From: Flavobacterium sp. MK4S-17
GTDB lineage: Bacteria; Bacteroidota; Bacteroidia; Flavobacteriales; Flavobacteriaceae
Assembly (NCBI RefSeq): GCF_009848495.1
Contig: NZ_WWEP01000027.1
Span: forward strand, 1-64,000
DNA length: 64,000 nt
Direction of reading: 5' to 3'
Made by a program: the position numbers and the translations under genes. Shown piece by piece: positions 33,207 through 42,807 of the stretch (its first letter is position 1; each line of letters opens with the position of its first letter). The notes beneath the pieces are model-generated. The model did not search any database. It had not been told where the DNA came from and saw nothing but the letters and a program-made list of their open reading frames with translations.

Positions 33207-33905
33207 CTACTTATTAAGTAGTGAAAAACTGATATTTACATTGGCTGTAATAGTAATTTCTCCAATAGCAAGCGTTTCTTTTGGCATCTCGGCACTTTCA
33301 GCCTTGTCAAACCTCATGGCGCTCATAGCAACAGGGTAATAGGATTGGCTGTTATCAGTTACCAAAAGGGCATCCCCCAGTTTTTTATTAAGTGCACCTG
33401 CATAGTCCTTCCCTTTTTCACGGGCATTTTGGGCCGCTTTTACTCTTGCCTGGCTTTCATACTCCGATTGTTTTGATGTTTTAAACTGCACACCCTGTAT
33501 GTTGTTTACACCTGCATCTACAAGCCCCATCATTAAGGCATCATATTTTGAAAGGTCTTTTAAATGAATCTCTATAGCCTGGGAGGCCATATAACTGTAT
33601 TTCTTTTTATTATAATCGTAATTCCTGTTAAGGTAAACCCTCTTTGTCTGGTAATCTGATGCGGGCAGTTTAAAGTTTTTAAGGTACTTAATAACAGCAT
33701 CTACAGCAGCGTCATTTTTCTTTTTAACATCATTAGAATCCTGCCCTGTATTTTCAACACCAACAGTAATAACAGCTTCATCGGGCATAACGCTTATTTT
33801 ACCTTCACCCGAAACATTAACCTGCGGGGGTGTATTGGCCGATAGTGTTTGTGCCTGGGAAAATGTGCCCATAAATACGAATAAAATGATTGCAATTTTT
33901 TTCAT
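33207..33905 (-). CDS. SIMPL domain (DUF541) periplasmic protein
   Basis: 232 aa. Signal peptide MKKIAIILFVFMGTFSQAQ, then VNVSGEGKISVMPDEAVITVGVENTG, the standard opening of SIMPL proteins, and QARVKAAQNAREKGKDYAGAL in the second half. Members are exported proteins of unclear function linked to envelope stress. First chromosomal gene right of the island, convergent with the attR terminator. Confidence 0.92.
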   Translation of the reverse strand: MKKIAIILFVFMGTFSQAQTLSANTPPQVNVSGEGKISVMPDEAVITVGVENTGQDSNDVKKKNDAAVDAVIKYLKNFKLPASDYQTKRVYLNRNYDYNKKKYSYMASQAIEIHLKDLSKYDALMMGLVDAGVNNIQGVQFKTSKQSEYESQARVKAAQNAREKGKDYAGALNKKLGDALLVTDNSQSYYPVAMSAMRFDKAESAEMPKETLAIGEITITANVNISFSLLNK

Positions 33906-33953
33906 GGTTATTTGATTTTATTTTTCTGTAAGAATTTCAAAAGCCATGCCAAT

Positions 33954-34598
33954 TTATATTTTACCGGCACGCGCAAGTAAAAATAATACTACAATAGGCA
34001 CAGCCAAAAGCAGTACCATAAATGTATTTTCAAAAATCATTTGCGGTACTTTGCTCAGTGTTATGGCATAACCGCCTATAGCCCCGCCAAAATGTGCCGT
34101 GTGCCCTATATTATCACTCTTTGAGCGCATTCCGTAAATAGAATATAAAAGGTAACCTATTCCAAAAATATAAGCCGGTACAGGGATTATAAAATACAAT
34201 CCAAGCGTCATATCGGGAACAAGTAAAATAGCAGAATACAATATGCCGGTTACTGCACCCGATGCGCCTATAGCCCTGTAGGAATAATCATTTTTATGAA
34301 AATAAAGCGTTAGCAGGTTCCCGCACAGCAGGCTGGCAAAATATATAAGCAAAAAAGAAAGCCACCCCAATAGGCCGATAACTACAGGGGCAAAAAAGTA
34401 AAGGGTAAGCATATTGAATATCAGGTGCATAAAATCAGCATGCAAAAAAGCCGATGTAAACATACGGTACTGCTCCCCTGCCCTTATACTGCCTATATGA
34501 AATTCATATTTCCTGAAAAAAGTATAATCATTAAACCCCTTATAACTCACAATTGCATTTACAGCAATAATTACCAGCAAAACTATATTTATATCCAT
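33954..34598 (-). CDS. Rhomboid family intramembrane serine protease
   Basis: 214 aa, six membrane spans. The catalytic Ser is in AIGASGAVTGILYSA (GASG motif) and the catalytic His in NIGHTAHFGGAIGGY. The first loop has FLHADFMHLIFNMLTLYFF as in active rhomboids. It cleaves membrane proteins within the bilayer; substrate unknown. Confidence 0.94.
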   Translation of the reverse strand: MDINIVLLVIIAVNAIVSYKGFNDYTFFRKYEFHIGSIRAGEQYRMFTSAFLHADFMHLIFNMLTLYFFAPVVIGLLGWLSFLLIYFASLLCGNLLTLYFHKNDYSYRAIGASGAVTGILYSAILLVPDMTLGLYFIIPVPAYIFGIGYLLYSIYGMRSKSDNIGHTAHFGGAIGGYAITLSKVPQMIFENTFMVLLLAVPIVVLFLLARAGKI

Positions 34599-34703
34599 AA
34601 TAACTTTAAAGTGTAAATTTAACCATAATGGCTCAATTTTAGCGGTTGCATGTATAACTAAAAGTTTAATAAAGTAATAAAAAGTATATTTGCAAAAAAC
34701 TTA

Positions 34704-35603
34704 ATGATGCAGTTCCTGGCATATATAATTGCTTACCCGTTCCTTTGGATTATATCCATCCTTCCTTTCAGGTTGCTGTATATTCTTTCTGATGTAACTT
34801 ATTTTTTTATTTACACTCTTATAGGCTACCGTAAAAAAACCGTTCGCCTTAACCTGGAGCTGGCCCTGCCTCATTTAAATGAAAAAGAGCGCCGGGAAGT
34901 AGAAAAAAAGTTTTACCACCATTTTTGCGACAGCCTTTTTGAGATGATTAAAACCCTTAATATTAGGGATGAGGAGATTAAAAAGAGGTTCACCTTTACC
35001 AATTTTGACCTTGTACATGAATATGAAGCCAAAGGCAAAAGTGTAGTGGTACTTATAGGGCATTATGGCAGTTATGAATGGCTTTTGGTAATGAACCGTT
35101 ATCTCACAACACATCAGGGTTTTGGTATCTATAAGGTAATACGTAACAAGTATTTTAACCGCCTTGTAAAAAAGATAAGAGGTAAGTTTAATGCCAGGCT
35201 TATTGGCATGAAAAGCACCATACCCACCATGCGCAAAAATGAACGTGACGGTGTACTTGGCTTTTACGGTTTTATTACCGACCAAAGCCCCAAAATAAAA
35301 AGTGCTTATTACTGGTCAGATTTTTTTGGTATGGAAGTACCTGTGCATGTAGGTGGTGAAATAATGGCAAAAAAGCTTGGGATGAACATAATGTTTGCCA
35401 GAGTAGAAAAAACAGCAAGGGGCTATTATAAGTGTACCTATATACCGGTGGAAGAGAATATAAAAGATATTCCTAATTTTGAAATTACAGACAGGTTTAT
35501 GGCAATGCTGGAAGAACAGATAAAACAAAAGCCTGAATATTACCTATGGACGCACAACAGGTTTAAGCACCGTAAAAACAACCCACCGCATTTTAAAGCT
35601 TAA
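34704..35603 (+). CDS. Lysophospholipid / lipid A acyltransferase family protein
   Basis: 299 aa with an N-terminal membrane anchor. The HX4(D/E) motif is HYGSYE (about 113-118). YGFITDQSP is the second conserved block and GGEIMAKKLGMNIMFARVEK the third, as in HtrB/LpxL-like enzymes. It likely adds a fatty acid to lipid A or an ornithine/flavolipid precursor. Its 3' end overlaps the convergent aminotransferase by 11 bp. Confidence 0.93.
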   Translation: MMQFLAYIIAYPFLWIISILPFRLLYILSDVTYFFIYTLIGYRKKTVRLNLELALPHLNEKERREVEKKFYHHFCDSLFEMIKTLNIRDEEIKKRFTFTNFDLVHEYEAKGKSVVVLIGHYGSYEWLLVMNRYLTTHQGFGIYKVIRNKYFNRLVKKIRGKFNARLIGMKSTIPTMRKNERDGVLGFYGFITDQSPKIKSAYYWSDFFGMEVPVHVGGEIMAKKLGMNIMFARVEKTARGYYKCTYIPVEENIKDIPNFEITDRFMAMLEEQIKQKPEYYLWTHNRFKHRKNNPPHFKA

Positions 35604-37089
35604 ACCAATGCCCTATCCCGGTGTCTTGCTGTAATGATGCGTCTTTATGGCTAAATTCATTTGTCATCCTGTTATAGCTATAATCAAGTGTCCATTCTTC
35701 ATGATTTTCGGCCAGTTGCTTTATACTGTGGCACACATACTGTATTTCTTCAGTAGTAGTGGTTGGGTGTATAGACATCCTTATCCATCCCGGTTTTTCA
35801 ATCAGGTCGCCGGCAGTAATTTTATTAGTAAGCAAATGCGATTTTTCCTCATCAACATGAAGGAGATAGTGCCCATAAGTCCCCGCACAGCTACACCCCC
35901 CGCGCGTTTGTATGCCAAACCTGTCATTAAGCAGTTTTACGCCCAAATTGTAATGCAGCCCGTCAATATAAAAAGATATTATACCAAGCCTTTCCCTGTG
36001 CTGTGGTGCAAGTATATTAATATTTGGTACATCGTTAAGCTCCGAAAAAACATAGTCGGTTAACTCCTTCTCACGCTGTAATATATTATCCACACCCATC
36101 TGTTCCTTTAGCCTGATGGAAAGTGCCGTTTTTATTACCTGTAAAAAACCCGGTGTGCCGCCATCTTCCCTTTCTTCAATATTATCCAGGTATTTATGCT
36201 CCCCCCAGGGGTTTGTCCAGCTAACAGTTCCCCCGCCGGGATGGTCGGGTATCATGTTTTTGTATAGCTTTTTATTAAAAATCAGTACGCCTGATGTACC
36301 CGGCCCGCCCAAAAACTTGTGTGGTGAAAAGAAAATGGCATCAAGCCCTGCCTCTTCATCCTGCGGGTGCATATTGATATTTACATAAGGTGCCGAACAG
36401 GCAAAATCTACAAAGCACACACCGTTATAGCCATGCATTAATTTTGCTATTTCATGGTAAGGTGTTTTAATACCTGTAACGTTGGAACATGCCGTAACTG
36501 ATGCTATTTTTAAAGTATAATCTTTATATTTTTCAAGCAGTTCTGCAAAGCTGTCCAAACATATAAGCCCTTGCGGGCACGCCGGTATAATAACCACTTT
36601 TGCAATGGTTTCCAGCCAGGAAGTCTGGTTAGAGTGGTGCTCCATGTGGGTAACAAATACCACAGGCCTTTTTTCATCCGGTATTTGTGTATATTGCCTT
36701 AGGTTTTCAGGAACTTTCAGCCCCAGTATGCGCTGAAATTTATTGATAACACCTGTCATTCCCGAACCGTCGGTAATAAGTATATCATCTGCACCTGCAT
36801 TTACATGCTGCTTAATAATGTGGCGTGCTTCATGATATGCGTTGGTCATTGCCGTGCCGGAAACAGTAGTTTCGGTATGGGTATTGGCTACAAAAGGGCC
36901 AAATTCGTTCAGTATTTTTTCCTCAATAGGCCGGTACAGCCTACCACTTGCAGTCCAGTCGGTATAAACCATTTTTTTTCTCCCTAAAGGCGATTGAAAC
37001 TCCTGGTTTACTCCAACAATATTTTTCCTGAATGTATTAAAATACAGTTCCAGTTCTCCTGCAATGGTTTTACTTTCAGCTTCCAGCAT
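35593..37089 (-). CDS. Class V aminotransferase-fold PLP enzyme (cysteine desulfurase-like)
   Basis: 498 aa from ATG at 37,089 (MLEAESK). A longer frame to 37,122 is rejected because two -7 elements TAAATTTG lie at 37,111-37,127. Key parts: EHHSNQTSW (His stacking on PLP), VDFACSAPYVNINMH (Asp binding the pyridine N), FFSPHKFLGGPGTSGVL (Lys Schiff base) and RGGCSCAGTYGHYLL. It is longer than SufS (about 400 aa) and of the class called aminotransferase class V-fold protein in Flavobacteriaceae. Reaction not known. Confidence 0.9.
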   Translation of the reverse strand: MLEAESKTIAGELELYFNTFRKNIVGVNQEFQSPLGRKKMVYTDWTASGRLYRPIEEKILNEFGPFVANTHTETTVSGTAMTNAYHEARHIIKQHVNAGADDILITDGSGMTGVINKFQRILGLKVPENLRQYTQIPDEKRPVVFVTHMEHHSNQTSWLETIAKVVIIPACPQGLICLDSFAELLEKYKDYTLKIASVTACSNVTGIKTPYHEIAKLMHGYNGVCFVDFACSAPYVNINMHPQDEEAGLDAIFFSPHKFLGGPGTSGVLIFNKKLYKNMIPDHPGGGTVSWTNPWGEHKYLDNIEEREDGGTPGFLQVIKTALSIRLKEQMGVDNILQREKELTDYVFSELNDVPNINILAPQHRERLGIISFYIDGLHYNLGVKLLNDRFGIQTRGGCSCAGTYGHYLLHVDEEKSHLLTNKITAGDLIEKPGWIRMSIHPTTTTEEIQYVCHSIKQLAENHEEWTLDYSYNRMTNEFSHKDASLQQDTGIGHWFKL

Positions 37090-37110
37090 ATCAATTTGTA
37101 TTAAGCTATG

Positions 37111-37127
37111 CAAATTTAGCAAATTTA
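37111..37127 (-). promoter_or_regulatory. Twin -7 elements of the class V aminotransferase gene
   Basis: TAAATTTG occurs twice on the minus strand (37,127-37,120 and 37,118-37,111), matching TAnnTTTG, 22 bp before the chosen ATG. Confidence 0.55.
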
Positions 37128-37147
37128 TAAGGATATAGCCCCAGGCA

Positions 37148-38368
37148 TTATATACCTATTTCCACCTGGAAACGCACATACCAGTTTTGCCTTGAGGAAC
37201 CGTCAAAAAATTGCTGGTCGTCCAATGTCAGTTCGGCCTGCGCCTTAAAGGAATGTTCCCATATATATTTGGTTAAACCAATACTGTACTGATTGGTGTC
37301 CGGTGCCAGTGCCTGTATATCATCATTAACATTTTGTGTAGAAAACCTTCCTATTACCTCATAATTAGATGGAAATATGTAGCTCAACTGATAATCAAAA
37401 CCATTACCGGTAAAAACATATTCCACATCGGTAGCATCGTCGGGGTTAACCGTTACAGGGTCGTTAGCTATACGCTGCATATAAGCTGTCTGGAACGACC
37501 AGCCATCATATTTAAACATAGCATCTAAAAGTATGGACTGCATATCCCTTTTTTCAAAAAGGTCGTTGCCTAACTGCCCCTGCGTGCGCCTCGCTTTATT
37601 ATTAAATTGATATACACCCGAAAATAACAATTTCGGGGTAGCTTCCCTTACAAGGTCGCCTTCAAAATAAGTACCATCACGCGTAAAAGCTCCTAAAGGA
37701 AAAAGTTCAACCTTTCCTGTATAGGCAAGCCCGTTATCGGGTTCTTCGGTAGAGTTCCTGCCCTCACCCATACTTACAGCACCTTTAAAATTATAGGAAA
37801 ATTTATCGGCATATTCATTCAGGTTATGCACCTGCAGCCCAAAATCCCTGTCTATAGTAAAGCGGGCATTATTTATTGTCCTGTCGGTAAGCTGCAAAGC
37901 CCCTGATGAGTTAACCCTTTGTCGGTTTCCCGGTAGTTTGGTTTGGCCAAACCCAATATTCCAGTTTTTATTCGGGCGGTAAAAAAGCACCGCATCCCTT
38001 ATTATATTTACATTTTCCCCTTCTCGTACTTCGCCTACATCGCCGGGTGCAAACGAAAGCTGAATGGCATACAGGAATCTTGGGTCGCCCACATAACCGT
38101 CAAAACGCAGGCGGAGGCGGCGTATTTGTCCGTCAATAGCCGATTCCTCACCATCATTTTGCATATAAGTTACCCTGTTTTGCATCCTGAAGCGTATATT
38201 AAATTGAAAAATACTGTCAGGCGAGGTAAGCCCCAAACCTTTACCATAGCTGTAATAGGGCAATGCAGAAAGCTTTAGGTCATTGTTTTGCGTTGTCCTT
38301 TTAATCTCAACCTGGGCAGTTAATGATAATGTAAAAGCAGAGAAAACAATAAGGAATACTTTTTTCAT
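37148..38368 (-). CDS. OprO/OprP-like outer membrane porin
   Basis: 406 aa. Signal peptide MKKVFLIVFSAFTLSLTAQ, then alternating beta strands throughout. RFRMQNRVTYMQNDG and QIRRLRLRFDGYVGDPRFLYAIQLSF match the phosphate-selective porin O/P family. NWNIGFGQTKLPGNRQRVNSSG is another family mark. The protein ends in the aromatic-rich strand WYVRFQVEIGI. No phosphate regulon genes lie nearby, so the ligand is open. Confidence 0.9.
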   Translation of the reverse strand: MKKVFLIVFSAFTLSLTAQVEIKRTTQNNDLKLSALPYYSYGKGLGLTSPDSIFQFNIRFRMQNRVTYMQNDGEESAIDGQIRRLRLRFDGYVGDPRFLYAIQLSFAPGDVGEVREGENVNIIRDAVLFYRPNKNWNIGFGQTKLPGNRQRVNSSGALQLTDRTINNARFTIDRDFGLQVHNLNEYADKFSYNFKGAVSMGEGRNSTEEPDNGLAYTGKVELFPLGAFTRDGTYFEGDLVREATPKLLFSGVYQFNNKARRTQGQLGNDLFEKRDMQSILLDAMFKYDGWSFQTAYMQRIANDPVTVNPDDATDVEYVFTGNGFDYQLSYIFPSNYEVIGRFSTQNVNDDIQALAPDTNQYSIGLTKYIWEHSFKAQAELTLDDQQFFDGSSRQNWYVRFQVEIGI

Positions 38369-38520
38369 TTTTTGTTGTGTACTGTTAGTTTTGTGCTGTA
38401 AATTTGGCTTAGAAAATGGTATTATTTTAGGAATAACTGAATAAATGTATCAATTACAACCCTATGTTAAGTTTGCACAAACTTAATATTAATTTTTTCA
38501 GCCTAATGTTACCATAATAT

Positions 38521-38528
38521 TACCTTTG
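38521..38528 (+). promoter_or_regulatory. -7 element of prmA
   Basis: TACCTTTG is a perfect TAnnTTTG match, 15 bp before the ATG at 38,544. It rules out the in-frame TTG at 38,526 as start. Confidence 0.6.
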
Positions 38529-38543
38529 CGAAAATTTAAAGTT

Positions 38544-39377
38544 ATGCCAAACACCTATTTAGGTTATCATTTTACTGTAAACCCTGTAAATCCCGGGGCA
38601 GAAATATTAATTGCGGAACTGGGGGAAACACCTTTTGAAAGTTTTATTGAAACGGAAGAAGGCATAAGTGCCTACATACAAAAAGACCTTTGGAATGAAA
38701 ATGTTTTAGATGGCATACAAATATTACAATCTCCTGATTTTACTATTTCTTATAAACTCGAGGAAATTGAACAGGTGAACTGGAATGAAGAATGGGAAAA
38801 AAACTTTGAGCCGATAGAAGTGGGTAATACCTGCTATGTGCGTGCCCCTTTTCACGATAAAAAAGATGTTCCTTTTGATATAGTGATAGAACCTAAAATG
38901 AGTTTTGGCACAGGCCACCATGAAACTACCCACATGATGATTGAGCACCTGCTGGAAACCGATGTTGAAAACAAAAAAACACTTGATATGGGATGCGGCA
39001 CTGCCATACTTGCCATACTTGCCGAAATGAAAGGTGCAAAGCCGATTGATGCCATTGATATTGACAACTGGTGCTACCTTAATTCCATTGAAAATGCCGA
39101 ACGTAATAACTGTAAGGAAATAACCGTTTTAGAAGGGGATGCCTCATTATTGCCGGGCAGGGAATATGATGTTATTATTGCCAATATAAACCGGAATATA
39201 CTTTTGCAGGATATGGCGCAGTACACAGCATGCCTTAATAAAGGGGGAACTTTATTATTAAGCGGTTTTTATGAAGAAGATATTCCCCATATTGATGCAG
39301 CCTGTACGGAAAATGGCTTAAAGTTTGTGAAAAAGCTGACTAAGAATAATTGGGTAGCTTTAAAATATGTAAATTAG
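38544..39377 (+). CDS. prmA: Ribosomal protein L11 methyltransferase
   Basis: 277 aa from ATG at 38,544 (MPNTYLGYHFTV). SAM-binding motif LDMGCGTAILAILAEMKGA (about 153-171); the preceding PKMSFGTGHHETTHMM is the strongly conserved PrmA signature, and IANINRNIL is the substrate-side NPPY-like loop. It methylates L11. It is followed 21 bp later by clpS, a common order in Bacteroidota. Confidence 0.95.
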   Translation: MPNTYLGYHFTVNPVNPGAEILIAELGETPFESFIETEEGISAYIQKDLWNENVLDGIQILQSPDFTISYKLEEIEQVNWNEEWEKNFEPIEVGNTCYVRAPFHDKKDVPFDIVIEPKMSFGTGHHETTHMMIEHLLETDVENKKTLDMGCGTAILAILAEMKGAKPIDAIDIDNWCYLNSIENAERNNCKEITVLEGDASLLPGREYDVIIANINRNILLQDMAQYTACLNKGGTLLLSGFYEEDIPHIDAACTENGLKFVKKLTKNNWVALKYVN

Positions 39378-39398
39378 CAATTGATTAAATGTTTGGAT

Positions 39399-39674
39399 AT
39401 GAGTACAAAAGAAAAAGTTTTAGAAGAAGTAGTACTGGAAGAAAGTGTTTCTTTTAATAATGAAATAATATTGTACAATGATGAGGTTAATACATTTGAC
39501 CATGTTATAGAAACACTTGTAAGGGTTTGCGACCATACCCCGGAACAAGCTGAGCAATGCTCAATAATTGTGCATTATAATGGCAAATGTACCGTTAAAA
39601 CCGGCCCTTATGATAAACTGAAGCCGCAATGCACACAGTTGCTTGAAGCGGGGCTTAGTGCCGAAATAATGTAA
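39399..39674 (+). CDS. clpS: ATP-dependent Clp protease adaptor ClpS
   Basis: 91 aa from ATG at 39,399 (MSTKEKVLEEVV). The core IILYNDEVNTFDHVIETLVRVCDHTPEQAEQCSIIVHYNGKCTVKTG shows the NDE/ND-x-x-T motif that binds N-degron residues and the helices that bind ClpA/ClpC. It delivers N-end-rule substrates to the protease. Terminator at 39,681-39,704. Confidence 0.95.
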   Translation: MSTKEKVLEEVVLEESVSFNNEIILYNDEVNTFDHVIETLVRVCDHTPEQAEQCSIIVHYNGKCTVKTGPYDKLKPQCTQLLEAGLSAEIM

Positions 39675-39680
39675 ATAATT

Positions 39681-39704
39681 AGGCTGCTGTTGCAGCCTCT
39701 TTTA
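39681..39704 (+). terminator. Terminator after clpS
   Basis: Perfect 7-bp stem AGGCTGC / GCAGCCT, 4-base loop, then CTTTT. Confidence 0.78.
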
Positions 39705-39730
39705 TAAACAAAGGTTGCCTTAGCCTTTAT

Positions 39731-41035
39731 ATGAAAAAACTGCTTTTCCAAAAAACAGATATTGCACCGCTTGCAGTTTTTCGCATAGCGTTCGGGTTTA
39801 TACTTGCCTGGCATTGCTTTAGCCATATAACTTCGGGGCAGGTTAAATCAAGGTATATAGACCCTGATTTTACTTTTTCACATATTGGCATGGAGTGGCT
39901 ACAACCCCTGCCCGGCAACGGCATGTATTATTATTTTGCCCTTATGGGCATATTGGGGCTCTTTATTATGGCAGGCCTGTTTTACAGGTATAGCATGGGG
40001 TTGTTTACTGTGCTTTGGGCAGGGTGTTACTACATGCAAAAAATAGGCTATAATAATCATTACTACCTCATGCTGCTGTTTTGCATATTTATGCTACTGC
40101 TGCCTGCAAATGCGTATGCATCTGTTGACAGCAGGATAAATCCTTCTTTAAAAAAGCAGTGGATGCCTGCATGGTGCAGGAATGTAATTATACTCCAAAT
40201 TGCTATTGTATATTTTTATGCTGCGGTTGCCAAATTATATCCCGGCTGGATGGATGGTACATTTACGGCAATAATGCTAAGCAAATTTCAGCATCCTTGG
40301 GTTATTGAATTATTCAGTAAAAAATGGTTTGCCCTTTTTGTTGCTTACAGCGGGCTCGCGTTCGATTTTCTTATAGTGCCCATGCTGCTTTGGAAAAAAA
40401 CAAGGAACTTTGCCGTACTGGCATCGCTTTTATTCCACCTGTTTAACAGTTTGGTTTTGCGCATTGGCATATTCCCTTATTTCTCCCTTAGCCTTATTGT
40501 ATTTTTTTATCCGCCGGAAACCATCAGGAAATTGTTTTTCCCTAAAAAACTACCGGTACAGGATGTTGGTTATACTTCACAAGGGAAAAAACTTTTATTG
40601 TTTTTCTTCCTGCCTTATTTTATAATACAGCTACTGTTGCCCGTGCGCCACATTTTTATTAAAGGAGATGTAATGTGGACGGAAGAAGGACACAGGTTAA
40701 GCTGGCGCATGATGCTGCGCTCCCGCGGCGGCGATGTTTCTTTTAAAATTATAGATAAAGAAAACGGCAGGGAACTATATTATGATTTAGGTAATAATTT
40801 GCCCAAAAGGCATATACAAAATTTGGAAATATGTCCTGATATGATATGGCAGGCTGCACAGTATATTAAACACAAATTCAGCCGGCAGGGTATAGATGTA
40901 GCCGTATATGCAATAGCAACAAATTCTATTAACAGGGGGGCTAAAAGGCTATTGATAAACCCGGATACTGACCTTGCAGCAGCTAAATGGGACTATTTTT
41001 TCCATAACGAATGGATAATCCTTTATAACGACTGA
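39731..41035 (+). CDS. HTTM domain (vitamin K gamma-carboxylase-like) membrane protein
   Basis: 434 aa. The first 290 residues hold several membrane spans of the HTTM type (APLAVFRIAFGFILAWHCFSH; VFYFYAAVAKLYPGWMDG-like segment; FLIVPMLLWKKTRNFAVLASLLFHLFNSL). The last 130 residues form a soluble domain. Related eukaryotic enzymes carboxylate glutamate; bacterial relatives are of unknown function. Confidence 0.88.
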   Translation: MKKLLFQKTDIAPLAVFRIAFGFILAWHCFSHITSGQVKSRYIDPDFTFSHIGMEWLQPLPGNGMYYYFALMGILGLFIMAGLFYRYSMGLFTVLWAGCYYMQKIGYNNHYYLMLLFCIFMLLLPANAYASVDSRINPSLKKQWMPAWCRNVIILQIAIVYFYAAVAKLYPGWMDGTFTAIMLSKFQHPWVIELFSKKWFALFVAYSGLAFDFLIVPMLLWKKTRNFAVLASLLFHLFNSLVLRIGIFPYFSLSLIVFFYPPETIRKLFFPKKLPVQDVGYTSQGKKLLLFFFLPYFIIQLLLPVRHIFIKGDVMWTEEGHRLSWRMMLRSRGGDVSFKIIDKENGRELYYDLGNNLPKRHIQNLEICPDMIWQAAQYIKHKFSRQGIDVAVYAIATNSINRGAKRLLINPDTDLAAAKWDYFFHNEWIILYND

Positions 41036-41133
41036 TTTATCTGTAAAACTCCAACTTGTTTTCTTGTCCTAGTTCAATGTTTTAAAAAATAGTGGATGGT
41101 AATTTTACATTATCAAATTAAAACAGATAAACT

Positions 41134-42072
41134 ATGGAAAATAAAATTTTAGGCATACACCATATTACTGCCATTGCAGGCAATGCCAAACGTAATTTTG
41201 ATTTTTATGCCAAAGTTATGGGGCTTAGGTTTATAAAAAAGACGGTGAATTTTGACGACCCCGGCACCTACCACTTTTACTTTGGCGATGAAACAGGCAG
41301 CGCAGGTACTATACTTACTTTTTTCCCCTGGGGCGATGGCATACCACAAGGCCGTAGGGGTGCGGGCATGGCTACGGAAATAGGATACTCTGTACCAAAG
41401 GGAAGCCTTGAGTTTTGGGTAGAGCGTTTTGAAAAATATAATGTTATATACAACAAGCCCGCTGTAAAGTTTGGTGAAAGGTATCTTACATTTCTTGACC
41501 CTGATGGGCTGAAACTGGAACTAATAGAATCATCCAAGCCTGATAACCGCAAACCGTGGGAAACGGATGAAGTAAAAGCTAATGTCGCCACAAGGGGCTT
41601 TCGTAACATTACGCTTACACTGAATAATATTACAGGCACTGCTGAAATGCTTACTAATGTATTTGGTTACAAGCTTGTGGCACAGGAAGCCAACCGCTAC
41701 CGCTATGCTACAACAGCGGTAGAAAATGCGGCTATTGTTGACCTGGTAGAACTACCTGATGAAAAACGCGGACTTGGTGCAAATGGTACTGTGCACCATG
41801 TAGCTTTCAGGGTAAAAAATGACGAGATATTGATGCATTTCCGTGAAAAGGTTTTAAATGCGGGATTGCAGATAACGCCGCAGATTGACCGGAATTATTT
41901 TCACAGCCTTTATTTCAGGGAACCGGGCGGGGTGCTTTTTGAAATTGCAACAGACAATCCCGGGTTTACCATAGATGAGCCATTGGAGGAACTGGGTAAA
42001 AACCTTAAGCTCCCTGCACAATACGAATCACGCCGTGAGGAAATTGAAGCACATTTAATACCTGTAAATTAA
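41134..42072 (+). CDS. VOC family ring-cleaving dioxygenase (MhqO-like)
   Basis: 312 aa, two vicinal-oxygen-chelate modules. GIHHITAIAGNAKRNFDFYAKVMGLRFIKKTVNFDDPGTYHFYFGD opens the first and supplies a metal His; HHVAFRVKND and GGVLFEIATDNPGF supply the others. Relatives such as LinE and MhqO cleave hydroquinones and protect against quinones. The esterase and pirin genes that follow fit this role. Confidence 0.9.
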   Translation: MENKILGIHHITAIAGNAKRNFDFYAKVMGLRFIKKTVNFDDPGTYHFYFGDETGSAGTILTFFPWGDGIPQGRRGAGMATEIGYSVPKGSLEFWVERFEKYNVIYNKPAVKFGERYLTFLDPDGLKLELIESSKPDNRKPWETDEVKANVATRGFRNITLTLNNITGTAEMLTNVFGYKLVAQEANRYRYATTAVENAAIVDLVELPDEKRGLGANGTVHHVAFRVKNDEILMHFREKVLNAGLQITPQIDRNYFHSLYFREPGGVLFEIATDNPGFTIDEPLEELGKNLKLPAQYESRREEIEAHLIPVN

Positions 42073-42134
42073 TGTAAAACCTGCTGTTGGGCGGGGTAGC
42101 CTACCCTGGCCGTAACAGCATAAATATAATACCT

Positions 42135-42761
42135 ATGGAATTTCAGCCTTTAAAATATATATACATACCATCTGATACACCTGATGCCTACACCCTTCTT
42201 TTACTGCACGGAACAGGTGGTAATGAAAATGACCTTTTACCTATAGCAGGAAATTTTGGCGATGACTTTAATATACTCAGCCTTAGGGGCAATATAACCG
42301 AGCACGGTATGCCACGCTTTTTTAAAAGACTCGGCATGGGTGTTTTTGATGAGCAGGACTTAAGTTTCCGTACCGATGAAATGGTTAGTTTTATAAAGGA
42401 AACAGCCGAAGAAAAAGGGTTTAACAGCAATAAAATAATAGCCCTGGGCTATTCAAACGGTGCGAATATAGCAGGTGCTGCACTATTAAAATATCCCGGT
42501 TTTTTAGCGGGGGCACTATTGTTTCGCCCCATGCAGCCTTTTAAAGAGTTGGTTGTTTCAGCAAATGGCAGGCAAACACCCGTATTTTTCAGCTCCGGTA
42601 AGTTTGATGCCACAGTACAGCCGAAAGACACACAAAATTATGTGAAGCTGTTACAGGCATCAGGATATAATGTAGCTTTTCAGGATATGGAAGCAGGCCA
42701 TAATCTTATAAAGGAAGATATAGAGCTTGCAGTAAGCTGGTATGCTGAAAATTTCAGGTAA
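42135..42761 (+). CDS. Alpha/beta hydrolase (MhqD/carboxylesterase-like)
   Basis: 208 aa from ATG at 42,135 (MEFQPLKYIYIP). LLLHGTGGNENDLLPIA is the oxyanion-hole segment, LGYSNGANIAGAALL the GxSxG nucleophile elbow, and AGHNLIKEDI carries the catalytic His; the Asp lies in GKFDATVQP. In bacilli MhqD is made with MhqO against quinones, and the order here is the same. The gap to the dioxygenase gene is 62 bp. Confidence 0.92.
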   Translation: MEFQPLKYIYIPSDTPDAYTLLLLHGTGGNENDLLPIAGNFGDDFNILSLRGNITEHGMPRFFKRLGMGVFDEQDLSFRTDEMVSFIKETAEEKGFNSNKIIALGYSNGANIAGAALLKYPGFLAGALLFRPMQPFKELVVSANGRQTPVFFSSGKFDATVQPKDTQNYVKLLQASGYNVAFQDMEAGHNLIKEDIELAVSWYAENFR

Positions 42762-42807
42762 ACCGTATATCAATTTTTGTAACTTTAGAAGCACAATAAA
42801 ATCAACC

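Noticed and set aside
35593..37122. Class V aminotransferase starting at 37,122
   Set aside because: The extra residues lie on top of two -7 elements; the ATG at 37,089 is the better start.
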